The position numbers and the translations under genes are program-made. Below the pieces are notes generated by a model, which was given only the letters and a program-made list of their open reading frames with translations, had not been told where the DNA came from and searched no databases. Shown in pieces: positions 37,327 through 47,771 of a stretch of 64,000 nt of DNA. The first letter of the stretch is position 1. Each line of letters opens with the position of its first letter. The stretch covers positions 9,867,501 to 9,931,500 of the forward strand of contig NZ_CP012670.1 in assembly GCF_004135735.1 (NCBI RefSeq). Reading direction: 5' to 3'. This DNA comes from Sorangium cellulosum. Lineage in GTDB: Bacteria > Myxococcota_A > Polyangia > Polyangiales > Polyangiaceae.

Positions 37327-37892
37327 TCGCGGTCTTCGCGGTCAAGGCTCTTCAGTTCTTCGTCGAGCTTGTCGTCGTAATCGTCGCGCGCACCGGCAGC
37401 AACGTCCTTCGCGGACCCCTGCCCGCCGCCGCCCGCCTCGTCGCTGCGCCGCTTCCAGCGGCGCAGCGTCACGATCACGAGGCCGGCGCCGAGCACGATG
37501 GCGCCGAGCGGGAACAGGTACAATAGCCGCTGGCTCCCCTTGTTCGGGGGCACGGCCAGCGCCTCCGGCCCGAAGCGCTCGACGTAGGCGGCCTGGATCT
37601 CCTCCAGGGAGAGCCCCGCCGCGAGCGCCGCCCGGAGCTCGCTGCGCCGCTCGTGCGCGAAGCCGCACGTGCAGGTCCCCAGCGTCTCGCGCGGGCAGCC
37701 GCACGTGCAGATCACGCTCCAGAAGAGCTTGCGCTCGGCGTCGCTCTGGATGCCGACGGTGCCCGTCCGCACCATGCCCTCGCCGAGCTGCTGGCCGTGC
37801 GCGAAATCCGGCGAGCGCAGCAGGACGACGAGGGCGACGAGGCCCGCGGCGAGGAGGGTGATGCCGTGGATGAGTGTTCGCGTGCGGCTCAT
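37323..37892 (-). CDS. ccmH: Cytochrome c maturation protein CcmH, 189 aa
   Basis: A membrane-anchored thiol oxidoreductase that reduces the apocytochrome CXXCH cysteines. The N-terminal membrane segment is GITLLAAGLVALVVLL. The redox region reads WSVICTCGCPRETLGTCTCGFAHE, with extra Cys around the usual LRCxxCQ-type motif, so the active site is a CTCGC variant. A second membrane segment (LLYLFPLGAIVLGAGLVIVTL) and an acidic tail follow. It overlaps ccmF by 4 bp upstream and the CcmI-like gene by 4 bp downstream. Confidence 0.88.
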   Translation of the reverse strand: MSRTRTLIHGITLLAAGLVALVVLLRSPDFAHGQQLGEGMVRTGTVGIQSDAERKLFWSVICTCGCPRETLGTCTCGFAHERRSELRAALAAGLSLEEIQAAYVERFGPEALAVPPNKGSQRLLYLFPLGAIVLGAGLVIVTLRRWKRRSDEAGGGGQGSAKDVAAGARDDYDDKLDEELKSLDREDRE

Positions 37893-40183
37893 TCGAACGC
37901 CGGATGCCTCGGGTCAACAGCGGCCGGGAGCATGGCACCGTTTGCGGCTGGCCGCCCGGGGTGAACGGCCTCGCCCTGGACGGAGGCGCCGTCTCCCCCG
38001 CTTGCCCCGCCTGGCTGGACGAGGACCGGCCGCCCGAGCCCCTCCACGATCGGGTGGCCGTAGGCCTGCGCTGGACCGCCCGCGAGCAGGAAGGCGAACA
38101 CGACCGAGGCCGTGACGGACCCGGCCGCCCGGACGTAGCCGAACGCGCCGGCCTCCTCGAGCGCGATGTCGGGCCACATGGCGATGAGCGCCCCGAGGAT
38201 GAGGATCCCCGCGCCGAACCACATGAACGAGATGAGGTTGTTCACGTGGAGCTGGAAGGAGGCGACCTTCGTCTGCGGGTTCGCCATCCCGAGGACCACG
38301 TAGAGGTCGTTCTTGACCGTGAAGTGCCGCGCGACCTCGGTCGAGGGCGCCTCCGGGCTCGACTTGTAGATGTACTTCGCCGGGCTGATCCGGCCGACCG
38401 GCTCGCCGTGGCGCGTGACGTCGAGATCGGCGAACACCATCCGCTTCTCGCTGTCGACCTCCATGCGCGGGCCGGCGTAGGCGAGGCGGTACTCCTCGAT
38501 CTCCACCGTCTCGCCCGGGCGGAGGCTGACCTCCTTGTCGACGCCCCAGGCGCGGCCGGCGAAGCCGATGAACATCACGGCGATGCCGACGTGCACGATG
38601 TAGCCGCCGTAGCGGCGCCGCGACCTGGCGACCAGGTTGAAGAACGAGGCGAAGAGCGACTCCTTGCCGCGTTTCTGCCGCGCCGCGATGCCGCGGGCGA
38701 ACTCCTGGACGACGACCGCGACGTTGAACGCGGCGATCGCGACGGTGAAGAACGGGTACGTCGACGCGAGCTTCGCGAGCGCGTCGCCGAGCTGGCCGGG
38801 GTAGATCGGGTCGACGGGGACGAACGGGGCGAAGCCCACCCTCTTGCCGAGCGCGAGGTGGAGCGCCGCCGTGATCCCCGTGGCCAGCACCGGCCAGAGG
38901 AAGCTCTTCCGGAACAGCTCCGGCGACGTCTTGCGCCACCCGAGCAGCGGCGCGACGCCCATGAGCAGGAAGACCACGAGCGCGACCGGCGGCAGCCACA
39001 TGTTGTAGAACGTGGGCCCGAGCGTCGATTTCTGATCGAGCAGCCACTCGCTGATGCGCGGCCACACCGTCGCGACCGCGATGAAGATCATGATGCTGAA
39101 GAGGCCCCAGTTGTTGAAGAGGAACGCGGCCTCGCGCGACAGGAGCGACTCGAACTGCCCGTCGCTGCGCAGCCGCGGCAGGCGGTAGACGATGAGCGCG
39201 GTGCACGTCGCCAGGATCACGGCCATGAAGAAGACGAACCAGATGCCGATGCCCGACTGCGCGAAGGAGTGCACGCTCGCGATGAGGCCCGAGCGCGTGA
39301 GCCACGTGCCGAAGATCGTGAGGAAGAACGTCCCGCAGATGAGCGAGACGTTCCACACCTTCAGCATGCCCCGGCGCTCCTGGATCATCGTCGAGTGCAC
39401 GTAGGCGCTCGCGGTGAGCCACGGCAGGAACGCGGCGTTCTCGACCGGATCCCACGCCCACGGGCCGCCCCAGCCGAGCTCCTCGTAGGCCCACAGCATC
39501 CCGAGCACGTTGCCGATGGAGAGGAACAGCCAGGAGAAGAGCATCCACTTGCGCGTCGCCACGATCCACTCGCTGTCGAGGCGACCCGTGGCGAGCGCGG
39601 CGATCGCGAACGCGAACGGCACCGCCGCGCTCGTGAAGCCGATGTAGAGGCTCGGCGGGTGGATGATCATGTAGAAGTTGCGGAGCTGGTGGTTCAGCCC
39701 GTTGCCGTCGAGCGGGGCGCCCGCCACGCTCGTCCGGAACGGGTTCACTGCGAAGATCATCAGCGCGGCAAAGAAGATGAGGACGCTCATCAGCGTCGCG
39801 ATGACGTACGGCTGGAGCTCCAGGTACCTGCGCCCCAGCCAGTAGACGCAGCCGCCGGAGAACAGCGCGGTCAGGAACATCCACCAGAGCAGCGAGCCGT
39901 CCTGTCCGCCCCAGAGCGCCGCGATGAGGTACGGCGTGCTCATGGACCTGTCGCTGTACTGGGCGACGTAGGCGATGCGGAAATCGTGGCTGACGAAGGC
40001 GTACGCCAGCACGAGCACGCCGAGGCCGACGAGCGCGATGGTGCCGTACGCGCCGAGGCGCGCCGCCTGGAGCAGCCGTGGCCGCCCGCGCGCCGAAGCG
40101 AGCCCGACGGCGAAGGTGTAGGCCGCGGTGACCAGAATGGCGTAAAGGACGCCGGTCCCGAACTCAGGAAGGGATTGCCACAT
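37889..40183 (-). CDS. ccmF: Cytochrome c-type biogenesis protein CcmF (heme lyase), 764 aa
   Basis: A multi-span membrane protein that attaches heme to apocytochrome c. The tryptophan-rich heme-handling motif is GWGGPWAWDPVENAAFLPW; other family segments are ALWGGQDGSLLWWMFLTALF and HPPSLYIGFTS. A periplasmic beta domain (~575-690) precedes a further span (LISFMWFGAGILILGALIAM). The C-terminal ~70 residues (VTASVVFAFLLAGGPAQAYG and on) form an additional span and tail not usual for CcmF. I chose ATG 40183 (MWQSLPEFGTGVLYAI); upstream frame is not protein-like. First gene of the operon. Confidence 0.95.
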   Translation of the reverse strand: MWQSLPEFGTGVLYAILVTAAYTFAVGLASARGRPRLLQAARLGAYGTIALVGLGVLVLAYAFVSHDFRIAYVAQYSDRSMSTPYLIAALWGGQDGSLLWWMFLTALFSGGCVYWLGRRYLELQPYVIATLMSVLIFFAALMIFAVNPFRTSVAGAPLDGNGLNHQLRNFYMIIHPPSLYIGFTSAAVPFAFAIAALATGRLDSEWIVATRKWMLFSWLFLSIGNVLGMLWAYEELGWGGPWAWDPVENAAFLPWLTASAYVHSTMIQERRGMLKVWNVSLICGTFFLTIFGTWLTRSGLIASVHSFAQSGIGIWFVFFMAVILATCTALIVYRLPRLRSDGQFESLLSREAAFLFNNWGLFSIMIFIAVATVWPRISEWLLDQKSTLGPTFYNMWLPPVALVVFLLMGVAPLLGWRKTSPELFRKSFLWPVLATGITAALHLALGKRVGFAPFVPVDPIYPGQLGDALAKLASTYPFFTVAIAAFNVAVVVQEFARGIAARQKRGKESLFASFFNLVARSRRRYGGYIVHVGIAVMFIGFAGRAWGVDKEVSLRPGETVEIEEYRLAYAGPRMEVDSEKRMVFADLDVTRHGEPVGRISPAKYIYKSSPEAPSTEVARHFTVKNDLYVVLGMANPQTKVASFQLHVNNLISFMWFGAGILILGALIAMWPDIALEEAGAFGYVRAAGSVTASVVFAFLLAGGPAQAYGHPIVEGLGRPVLVQPGGASGGDGASVQGEAVHPGRPAANGAMLPAAVDPRHPAFE

Positions 40184-40639
40184 CGTCGTGGGGGCCAAGC
40201 TTAGGCCTGCCAGGCGCACAGGGCCAGCGCACCGGCAGCGCGCGGGCGAGCGCCGGCGGCGATCCTCCAGCGCGCCGCGCCGTCGCGCGCGGCGCGGCGC
40301 CGCGCTCGAGGGGCTGCCGCATCCTGGAGATGGCGCTTTTTCTGGCCGGACTGCACCCCGGTCGGCGGTATCCGCGGCGCCGCGCGCCCGCCGTGATTGC
40401 GGCGACGCGCGGTGTTCAGGCGCGGTCGCGTCGTCGCGCGGCGAGGGAGCACCGTGTCCGATAACGCCCTCTCCGATCGTGCGTCGCGTCGGCGCGATGT
40501 GCCCGATGTGACGGGGCACGCATTGCGCAGTCGCCCGCGTGATCGCCTGCGTTTTCGCCAGCGCTCCGCGTCACGTGGAGCGCCCTGGAGGCGCGGCGTT
40601 TCAGGCTCGGCGCTGTCGCCGGCGCACTATACTTGGAGG
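40184..40639. other. Divergent intergenic region between ccmF and the LeuA-family gene
   Basis: No gene is visible in 456 bp. It must hold the ccmF promoter (minus) and that of the gene at 40640. The only promoter-like hexamer I can point to is TATACT at 40628-40633, six bases before the ATG at 40640, which would make that transcript leaderless. GGAGG sits directly against the ATG, too close to act as a normal ribosome site. Confidence 0.5.
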
Positions 40640-41902
<1,263 letters not shown>

Positions 41903-41986
41903 CCCCGGCAGGCGATCTCGCGCCCTGGCTGGAACGGCGCCTCCCCGTTCGGCGTTTGCGCGGATCCGGGGTAGAGACGGAGGGCC

Positions 41987-44962
41987 GTGGCCGAGCAGGA
42001 CCGAGAACCCGCAGCCGACGAGGACCCGCCCGCGCGGAGGTCGCGGCTCGATGCCGTCCTGGCCGCGCTCGCCGCGCTCCTCTGCGTCCTCGCCGCGACC
42101 ACGCTGCGCGACGTGGGCCCGCGATACCTGCCGGCCGCGCAGGTCCCCGCGCCGCCGCTGCCCGCGCAGGTGGAGGGGCGCGCGGCCGAGCTCATCGCGA
42201 CCGTCCGCGACGAAGCGGGGCGCCCGCTCCAGGACGCCACCGTGCGCGTCTTCGCGCTGCGCGAGGATCGCGCCCACTTCGCCGGCGAGCACCGGACCGA
42301 TCCGGTCGGCGAGGCCCGCTTCGCCGGGCTGCCGTCGGGCGAGGCGTGGGTCCTGGCCTACGGCGCGGCGCGGGCGCGCGCCTCGGCCCGCCTCGCGCTC
42401 GAGCCGGGCCCCCGCGCGCTCGACCTCGTGCTGCGGCCGGCGAAGGCGCTCGACGTGCTGGTCGTCGACGACGCCGAGCGGCCGATCGACGGCGCCGAGG
42501 TCACGGTCGCGACCGCCGATCCCCTGCCCTTCGTCGTGACGACCGCGGAGGGCGGCCGCGCCCGCTTCGATCGGCTCGGCGCCGCGCCCTACGTCGTCCG
42601 CGCGTCGGCCCCCGGCTTCGAGGACACCCTGCGGACGGGCATCGTGCCCGGGCCGGCGCCGCTCAGGATCCGCATGGATCGGCTCGGCGCGCTCACCGTC
42701 CGGGTGGTGGACGCGGAGGGGCGGCCCGCCGAGGGCGCGACCGTGCTCGCCGCCGGCACCGGCCTCTGGCCGGCCCGCAGCACCACCACCGACGCGGCCG
42801 GCGCGGCGCGGATCTCCGGCCTCCGGGACGGGGTGTACGACCTCAAGGCGCGGCGCGGCGCCGCCGTGAGCGCGACCGCGCTCGCCGTGCCGGTGAGGCG
42901 CGGCGAGGGCAAGGAGGTGAAGCTCGTCCTCGGGGCCGGCCGCCACGTGCGCCTCCTCGTGACCGACGGCGACGGCGAGGGCGCGCCGGCCGTGAAGGGC
43001 GCGAGCGTCGTGCTCGTCGAGCACGGGCTCTCGGCGTTCCCCCTGCACGGCCGCACGGGCGACGACGGGTCCGTGACGCTCGGGCCCATCGCGCCGGGGA
43101 CCGCGAGCGCGTCGGCCCACGCGGCCGGCTTCGTGCCGAGGAACGCCGTGCAGGTCGACGGCGGCGCCGCCGAGGTCCAGATCCCGCTGCTCCGCGGCGG
43201 GGCGCTGCTCGGCGAGGTCGTCGACGACCGCGGCTACCCGGTGCCGGGCGCGACCATCGAGGTCGTCGGCGCCGACGCCGCGGGGATGCCGATCGACGAG
43301 ACCTCCGCGATGGCCGAGTTCCGGGACGTGCACTTCGAGCGCTCCCTGCCCGGTCCGGCGCCGCTCATCCCGGCGGGCGAGCTCGGGGTCATGCCCGGCC
43401 CCATCCCGGATCTGCCGCGCGGCGACGTCCCTCTCGCGGCCGCGCCCGTACGGTCGGGCGAGCCGTGGGTCACGCGCGGCGACGGCACCTTCCGGGCCGA
43501 GCCCGTCACGCCGGGGCGCGTCCACGCCATCGTCCGGCACCCGGAGTACGTGGAGGCGCTCAGCGAGACCGTGACCCTCGCGCCGGGCGGCGAGGCCCGC
43601 GTGCGCGTGGTGATGCGCCAGGGCGGCCTGCTCGAGGGCCGCGTCCTCGAGGAGGACCGCAAGCCGGTCGCCGGCGCGCGCGTCGAGCTCGCCGCGACGG
43701 CCGGATCGCTCGAGCGGGTGACGTACTCCGCGGACGACGGCACGTTCGCCTTCGCCGCGGTGCCCGACGAGGTGCTCGTCTCCGTCGCCCGCGCCGAGTC
43801 GCCCGGCGACGTCGTGGCGCGCCTCGTGGTCGCGGTCCCGGAGCGCGATCGCAAGGAGATCGAGGTCGTCCTGCCGAAGGTGCGCGAGGCGGTGGCGATC
43901 CACGTCACCGACGACCGCGGCTACCCGCTCGACCGGGCGGAGGTGCGCGTGCTGTCGCTCGACGTCGCCGTGCCGCTGCGCAAGACGCTCTTCACGGACG
44001 ACGACGGCGACGCGGTGCTGCCCGACGCCGTGGGCCTCCCGCTGCGGCTCAGCCTCGTGCGCCCCGGCAAGTCGCCGCACGTCGAGCAGGTCGAGGCCGC
44101 GCCGAAGGCGCTGCGGCTGGAGATGCAGCGCGCCCTGAAGGCGACCGGCACCGTGACCGGGCGCGGCGGGCGGGAGCGGCTCGAGGGCGCGCGGGTCACG
44201 CTGTCCTCGCCGACCGGGCCGCGCCGCGCCACGACGGACGCGGAGGGGAGCTTCACGCTCGGCGACCTCGCGCCCGGCCAGTTCCGCGTCACGGTGAGCC
44301 GCGACGGCTTCGCGCCGGCGACGCTCCGGGTCACGATCGCCGGCGACCCCGACCGCCCCACGGACCTCGGGCGCATCGACCTGTCCGAGGCGGGCGAGGT
44401 CGCCGGCCAGGTGGTCGATCCGCGCGGCGATCCGGTCACCGGGGCCCGCGTCGCGCGCGACCGCGTGCCGACGTACCTGCCGCTCGGCCCGCTGCCGCCG
44501 GGCGTCGTGCTCACCGATCGGGACGGGCGGTTCCAGCTCGGCGGCCTGCCCGAGGGCGCGGTGGTGATCGAGGCGTACAGCGCGGATCTCGGGCGCGCCG
44601 AGTCGCAGCCGGTGCAGGTCCGCGCCGGCAGGACGACCGATCGGGTCCGGATCACGCTGCCCGGAGACGGCGCGAAGCAGGATCCCCGGGGCGCGGGGAG
44701 CCTGGCGGTGACGCTCGGCGAGGCGCGCCAGACCGTGACCGTGGTGACGGTGCCCCCGGGGAGCGAGGCGGAGGAGGCGGGCATCGATCCCGGCGACCGG
44801 ATCCTGTCCGTGAACGGCCACGCGGTGCGCTCGCTCGAGGAGGCGCGGAGGCGCCTCACCGGGCCCCTCTCGGAGGACGTCGTGCTGCTCCTCGCGAGGG
44901 ACGGAGACCGCGGCGAGACGCGGTGGCTGATGCGGGTGCGACGGGAGCGGGTGCGGCGGTAG
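41987..44962 (+). CDS. Membrane-anchored multi-domain carboxypeptidase-regulatory-like protein with C-terminal PDZ, 991 aa
   Basis: GTG 41987 follows ACGGAGGG. One N-terminal membrane segment (LAALAALLCVLAAT) is followed by a series of about eight beta-sandwich CarboxypepD_reg-like units, each with the phrase V-x-D-x-x-G-x-P-(V/L)-x-G/D-A (for example VRDEAGRPLQDATVRVF, VVDDRGYPVPGATIEVVG, VVDPRGDPVTGARVARD). The C-terminus is a PDZ domain (SEAEEAGIDPGDRILSVNGH). It is probably periplasmic or surface-facing, perhaps a scaffold or adhesin. It ends 3 bp before palindromic repeat copy 6. No enzyme motif seen. Confidence 0.8.
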   Translation: MAEQDREPAADEDPPARRSRLDAVLAALAALLCVLAATTLRDVGPRYLPAAQVPAPPLPAQVEGRAAELIATVRDEAGRPLQDATVRVFALREDRAHFAGEHRTDPVGEARFAGLPSGEAWVLAYGAARARASARLALEPGPRALDLVLRPAKALDVLVVDDAERPIDGAEVTVATADPLPFVVTTAEGGRARFDRLGAAPYVVRASAPGFEDTLRTGIVPGPAPLRIRMDRLGALTVRVVDAEGRPAEGATVLAAGTGLWPARSTTTDAAGAARISGLRDGVYDLKARRGAAVSATALAVPVRRGEGKEVKLVLGAGRHVRLLVTDGDGEGAPAVKGASVVLVEHGLSAFPLHGRTGDDGSVTLGPIAPGTASASAHAAGFVPRNAVQVDGGAAEVQIPLLRGGALLGEVVDDRGYPVPGATIEVVGADAAGMPIDETSAMAEFRDVHFERSLPGPAPLIPAGELGVMPGPIPDLPRGDVPLAAAPVRSGEPWVTRGDGTFRAEPVTPGRVHAIVRHPEYVEALSETVTLAPGGEARVRVVMRQGGLLEGRVLEEDRKPVAGARVELAATAGSLERVTYSADDGTFAFAAVPDEVLVSVARAESPGDVVARLVVAVPERDRKEIEVVLPKVREAVAIHVTDDRGYPLDRAEVRVLSLDVAVPLRKTLFTDDDGDAVLPDAVGLPLRLSLVRPGKSPHVEQVEAAPKALRLEMQRALKATGTVTGRGGRERLEGARVTLSSPTGPRRATTDAEGSFTLGDLAPGQFRVTVSRDGFAPATLRVTIAGDPDRPTDLGRIDLSEAGEVAGQVVDPRGDPVTGARVARDRVPTYLPLGPLPPGVVLTDRDGRFQLGGLPEGAVVIEAYSADLGRAESQPVQVRAGRTTDRVRITLPGDGAKQDPRGAGSLAVTLGEARQTVTVVTVPPGSEAEEAGIDPGDRILSVNGHAVRSLEEARRRLTGPLSEDVVLLLARDGDRGETRWLMRVRRERVRR

Positions 44963-44965
44963 GCA

Positions 44966-45089
44966 GCCGGAGGAGGCGGGGCCCGCGGGGTGCTCCCCGG
45001 AGGGGCTGGAGTGCAGGCGAGCCACGAAAGGGGCTCGCCGGAACGCAAGCCCCGGAGGGGAGCACCCCGCGGGCCCCGCCTCCTCCGGC
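44966..45089. repeat. Palindromic repeat family, copy 6 (perfect 33-bp arms)
   Basis: The left arm (44966-44998) and the right arm (45057-45089) are exactly complementary. The arm begins GCCGGAGGAGGCGGGGCCCG, unlike the other copies. The 58-bp core is the conserved one with loop ACGAAAGG. It fills the gap between two convergent genes (stops at 44962 and 45100), so here it could act as a bidirectional terminator. There is no T-run on either strand. Confidence 0.87.
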
Positions 45090-45099
45090 CGGGCGGGGC

Positions 45100-45495
45100 T
45101 CAGTCCTTCACGGCCTTGGTCAGCACGATGGCGCGGCCGGCGCCGATGTCCCAGTGCAGCGTCCGGTCGGCGGCGAGGCGGAACTCCGCCTCATCGAGCC
45201 CGCCCTCGGGCCGGAGGAACGCGACCGTCATCTGATCGCCCTCCGCCTTGGTCACCTTGAAGGTGCCGCGGCGCGGCATCTCCGCGGGCACGGTCACGGT
45301 CACCTTGCTGCCGTTGAACTCGATCGCCGTCCCCTTCACCCACCCGGTCGCCTTCGCGACCTGATCCTCCGGGACATTCTCGATCGACTCGCCAAGCCAG
45401 CGCCCCTGCAGGCGATCACGGGGAGTCTTCGAGCAACCCGCCACAGCGGGCAGCGCCAGCGCCAGGACCAGAGCGAGGTGGATGTGGTTGTACAT
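45100..45495 (-). CDS. Small lipoprotein, 131 aa
   Basis: ATG 45495 gives MYNHIHLALVLALALPAVAG followed by Cys21 in a clear lipobox (AVAGC). The mature part is a small beta-rich domain (LQGRWLGESIENVPEDQVAK, GTAIEFNGSKVTVTVPAE, GTFKVTKAEGDQMTVAFL), like other short lipocalin-like 'stress/tolerance' lipoproteins. No specific family is recognised. It is convergent with the PDZ protein across palindromic copy 6. Confidence 0.75.
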   Translation of the reverse strand: MYNHIHLALVLALALPAVAGCSKTPRDRLQGRWLGESIENVPEDQVAKATGWVKGTAIEFNGSKVTVTVPAEMPRRGTFKVTKAEGDQMTVAFLRPEGGLDEAEFRLAADRTLHWDIGAGRAIVLTKAVKD

Positions 45496-45706
45496 GGGCC
45501 TTCCTTCGGGGGGGCGAGGGGTCCCCGATGAGAAAATGCTACGAGCGATGGAATCTCTGGGCCAACAATGTAGGATATTTGTTCACATTGACTCCGTGCG
45601 CCATGCCCGGTGTGCGCCGGGGCTTCTTCTGAGGAGGGCGAGTTCGCGCTAGGGTTCGGCTCCCAGCAGCGGCGCGGAAGACGCGCTTTATCGCTGCGCG
45701 ATCACC

Positions 45707-46462
45707 TTGAGCACGCCCTTCCATGAGAAGCGCCTCGTCCCTCTCGAGCGGACGCGGCTCCTGAACTCCATCGTCGAGCGCGCGGCCGACCGGTCGGAAG
45801 GGCCGCCCGTGATCGTCTTCGACCTGGACGGCACCCTCATGGACAACCGGCCGCGGGTGGTCGCGATCCTCCATGAGCTCGCGGAGGAGTGGCGCCGCAA
45901 GCACCCGGACGCCGCGGCCCTGCTCTCGCGCGCGTCGCCCGAGGGCATCGTGTACGGGTTCCAGGACAACCTGCGCCGGCTCGGCGTGCTCGACGAGTCG
46001 CTCCACCTGCACGCCTTCGAGTTCTGGAAGGCGCGCTTCTTCAACGATCCCCACATCCGGCACGACGTCGAGGTGCCGGGCGCGAGCGAGTACGCGCGCG
46101 CGTGCCACGCGGCCGGGGCGACCCTCGTGTACCTGACCGGGCGCGACCTCCCGAACATGGCGCTCGGCTCGTTCGCGAGCCTCCGCGATCTCGGCTTCCC
46201 CATCGGGGTCATCGGCACCGAGCTCGTCGTCAAGCCGAGGTTCGAGATGCCCGACACCGAGTTCAAGCGGAGCGTCGCCCCGGAGCTCGCCCGCCTCGGG
46301 CGGGTGATCGCAATCTTCGACAACGAGGCGGCGAACTGCAATCTGCTGGTGCAGTGCCACCCCCGCTGCACCGCGGTCTTCATGGACACGCAGTATGCGC
46401 CCGACCCGCCGCCGCTCGATCCGCGGGTGCGGGTGATCCACTCGTTCGAGCGGGATCCGTGA
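45707..46462 (+). CDS. HAD-superfamily hydrolase, 251 aa
   Basis: All four HAD motifs are visible: I VIVFDLDGTLMDN (nucleophile Asp, residue ~38), II LVYLTGRD, III a Lys in LVVKPRFEMP, IV VIAIFDNEAANCN. A helical cap lies between I and II. It is a soluble phosphatase of unknown substrate. The start is weak: TTG 45707 is the only plausible in-frame start codon and lacks a ribosome site. The stop overlaps the next gene by 4 bp (GTGA). Confidence 0.85.
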   Translation: MSTPFHEKRLVPLERTRLLNSIVERAADRSEGPPVIVFDLDGTLMDNRPRVVAILHELAEEWRRKHPDAAALLSRASPEGIVYGFQDNLRRLGVLDESLHLHAFEFWKARFFNDPHIRHDVEVPGASEYARACHAAGATLVYLTGRDLPNMALGSFASLRDLGFPIGVIGTELVVKPRFEMPDTEFKRSVAPELARLGRVIAIFDNEAANCNLLVQCHPRCTAVFMDTQYAPDPPPLDPRVRVIHSFERDP

Positions 46463-47763
46463 TCCGCGCGCGCGTCGCCGCCGTCGGGCTGCTGCTCGCC
46501 GCCGGGTGCGAGCCGTCCCCGAAGCAGACCGGCGACCCCGTGGACGCCGGGGCGAGCCCGAACGCGAAGATCCTGCCCGCGCCGCTCGCGAACGAGGCGC
46601 CGGACCCGGACCCGATCGACGCCTCCATCCCCCCCGAGGCCGGCGTGACCCTCGTGTCCGACGACCTCGGCCGGCTCATCGTGTCCGAGTCGGGCCAGCC
46701 GTCGCCGCTGCAGCCCGCCACCCCGCTGCCGGAGGACACGCTCACGTCCCGCGAGCTCGCCGGCGTCACGCTCGAGGCGGCCTTCCGCTTTCGCGACGTG
46801 CCGCCGCCCGTCAAGACGCCCGAGGTGGCCGTCGAGGGGCTCCGCGCGGCGCAGCAGCTCACCGGGCTGACGTGGACGATCGATCTCGCGGAGGCGGGCC
46901 GCATGCGCGTCGAGTTCACGTCGCACGCGCTCCCGCTGCCCCTGGGCGCCGAGCTCCGCGCGCGCAGCGATCTGTACGGCGAGATCGCGCTCTGGCCAGG
47001 CACGGCCCGGTACCGGGTCGTGCCGCCGGGGGCGCTCCGCACGCTGCTCGGCGAGCGGCGCGTCGACGTGACGCCGCTGTCGGCCGGCTCCGCGCGTCCG
47101 GTCGGCGAGGGCAAGCGGCTCGGGTACGACGTCCGCAAGGTCGAGATCAACGCGAGCCTCGGCGCGCTGTACGTCGAGCTCGGCAAGGTGCCCGAGGCCG
47201 GTGAGGGAGGCCCCCTGCTCTGCCGGGCGCTCCTGTCGATCCTCGGCGTGGACCCGAGATCGCACGAGTGCGTGGCCGGCGAGGTGCCGCTCTTCGCCTC
47301 CTATGCCTGGCAGGGGGGCGGCGGCATCGGCTTCGAGGCCACGTCGGCCGTCCGGCGCGCCGACCTCGCCTCGACCGACCTGCTCATGCCGCCGCCGAGC
47401 GCGGCGTACGCCGCCTCGGGGCTCCCGTCCGCGCAGGGGAGCGTCTTCCTGACGCGCGACCAGCTCGCGGCCTTCCGGACGGCGCCGCTCCCGCTGCCCC
47501 GGAGCGTGGATCCCGGCGCGCCGGCCGAGGGCTTCATCGCGGTCAACCAGACCGACGCGCTGTCGTACCTGCTCGTCGACGGCATCCCCGTCGTGGCGGT
47601 GCCGCCGATGAGCGAGCGCTACATCGTCGGCCCTCCTCGCGGGCTCTACGTCATCCAGTGGCGCACGTTCCTCGGCGAGAGCATCGAGCCGCCGCAGACC
47701 GTCGAGCTGCCGGCGCGCCTCGTGCGCGGCGGGGACGACGCGGGCGCGCCCGACGGCGGCTGA
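46459..47763 (+). CDS. Hypothetical lipoprotein, 434 aa
   Basis: GTG 46459 overlaps the HAD gene stop. The N-terminus (MIRARVAAVGLLLAAGCEPS) is a short lipoprotein signal with Cys17. Residues ~20-80 are a Pro/Asp linker; the rest is a mostly beta protein (GVTLEAAFRFRDVPPPVKTP, YGEIALWPGTARYRVVPPG, SYLLVDGIPVVAVPPMSERY). The end resembles a PEGA-like unit (YIVGPPRGLYVIQWRTFLG). I do not recognise a family. It is probably co-expressed with the HAD hydrolase, and is an envelope protein of unknown role. Confidence 0.75.
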   Translation: MIRARVAAVGLLLAAGCEPSPKQTGDPVDAGASPNAKILPAPLANEAPDPDPIDASIPPEAGVTLVSDDLGRLIVSESGQPSPLQPATPLPEDTLTSRELAGVTLEAAFRFRDVPPPVKTPEVAVEGLRAAQQLTGLTWTIDLAEAGRMRVEFTSHALPLPLGAELRARSDLYGEIALWPGTARYRVVPPGALRTLLGERRVDVTPLSAGSARPVGEGKRLGYDVRKVEINASLGALYVELGKVPEAGEGGPLLCRALLSILGVDPRSHECVAGEVPLFASYAWQGGGGIGFEATSAVRRADLASTDLLMPPPSAAYAASGLPSAQGSVFLTRDQLAAFRTAPLPLPRSVDPGAPAEGFIAVNQTDALSYLLVDGIPVVAVPPMSERYIVGPPRGLYVIQWRTFLGESIEPPQTVELPARLVRGGDDAGAPDGG

Positions 47764-47771
47764 GGCCGTCG

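Noticed and set aside
38234..38252. Second parS-like site (TTGTTCACGTGGAGCT) inside ccmF
   Set aside because: Only 11 of 16 positions match the consensus, and the symmetric A/T flanks are missing.
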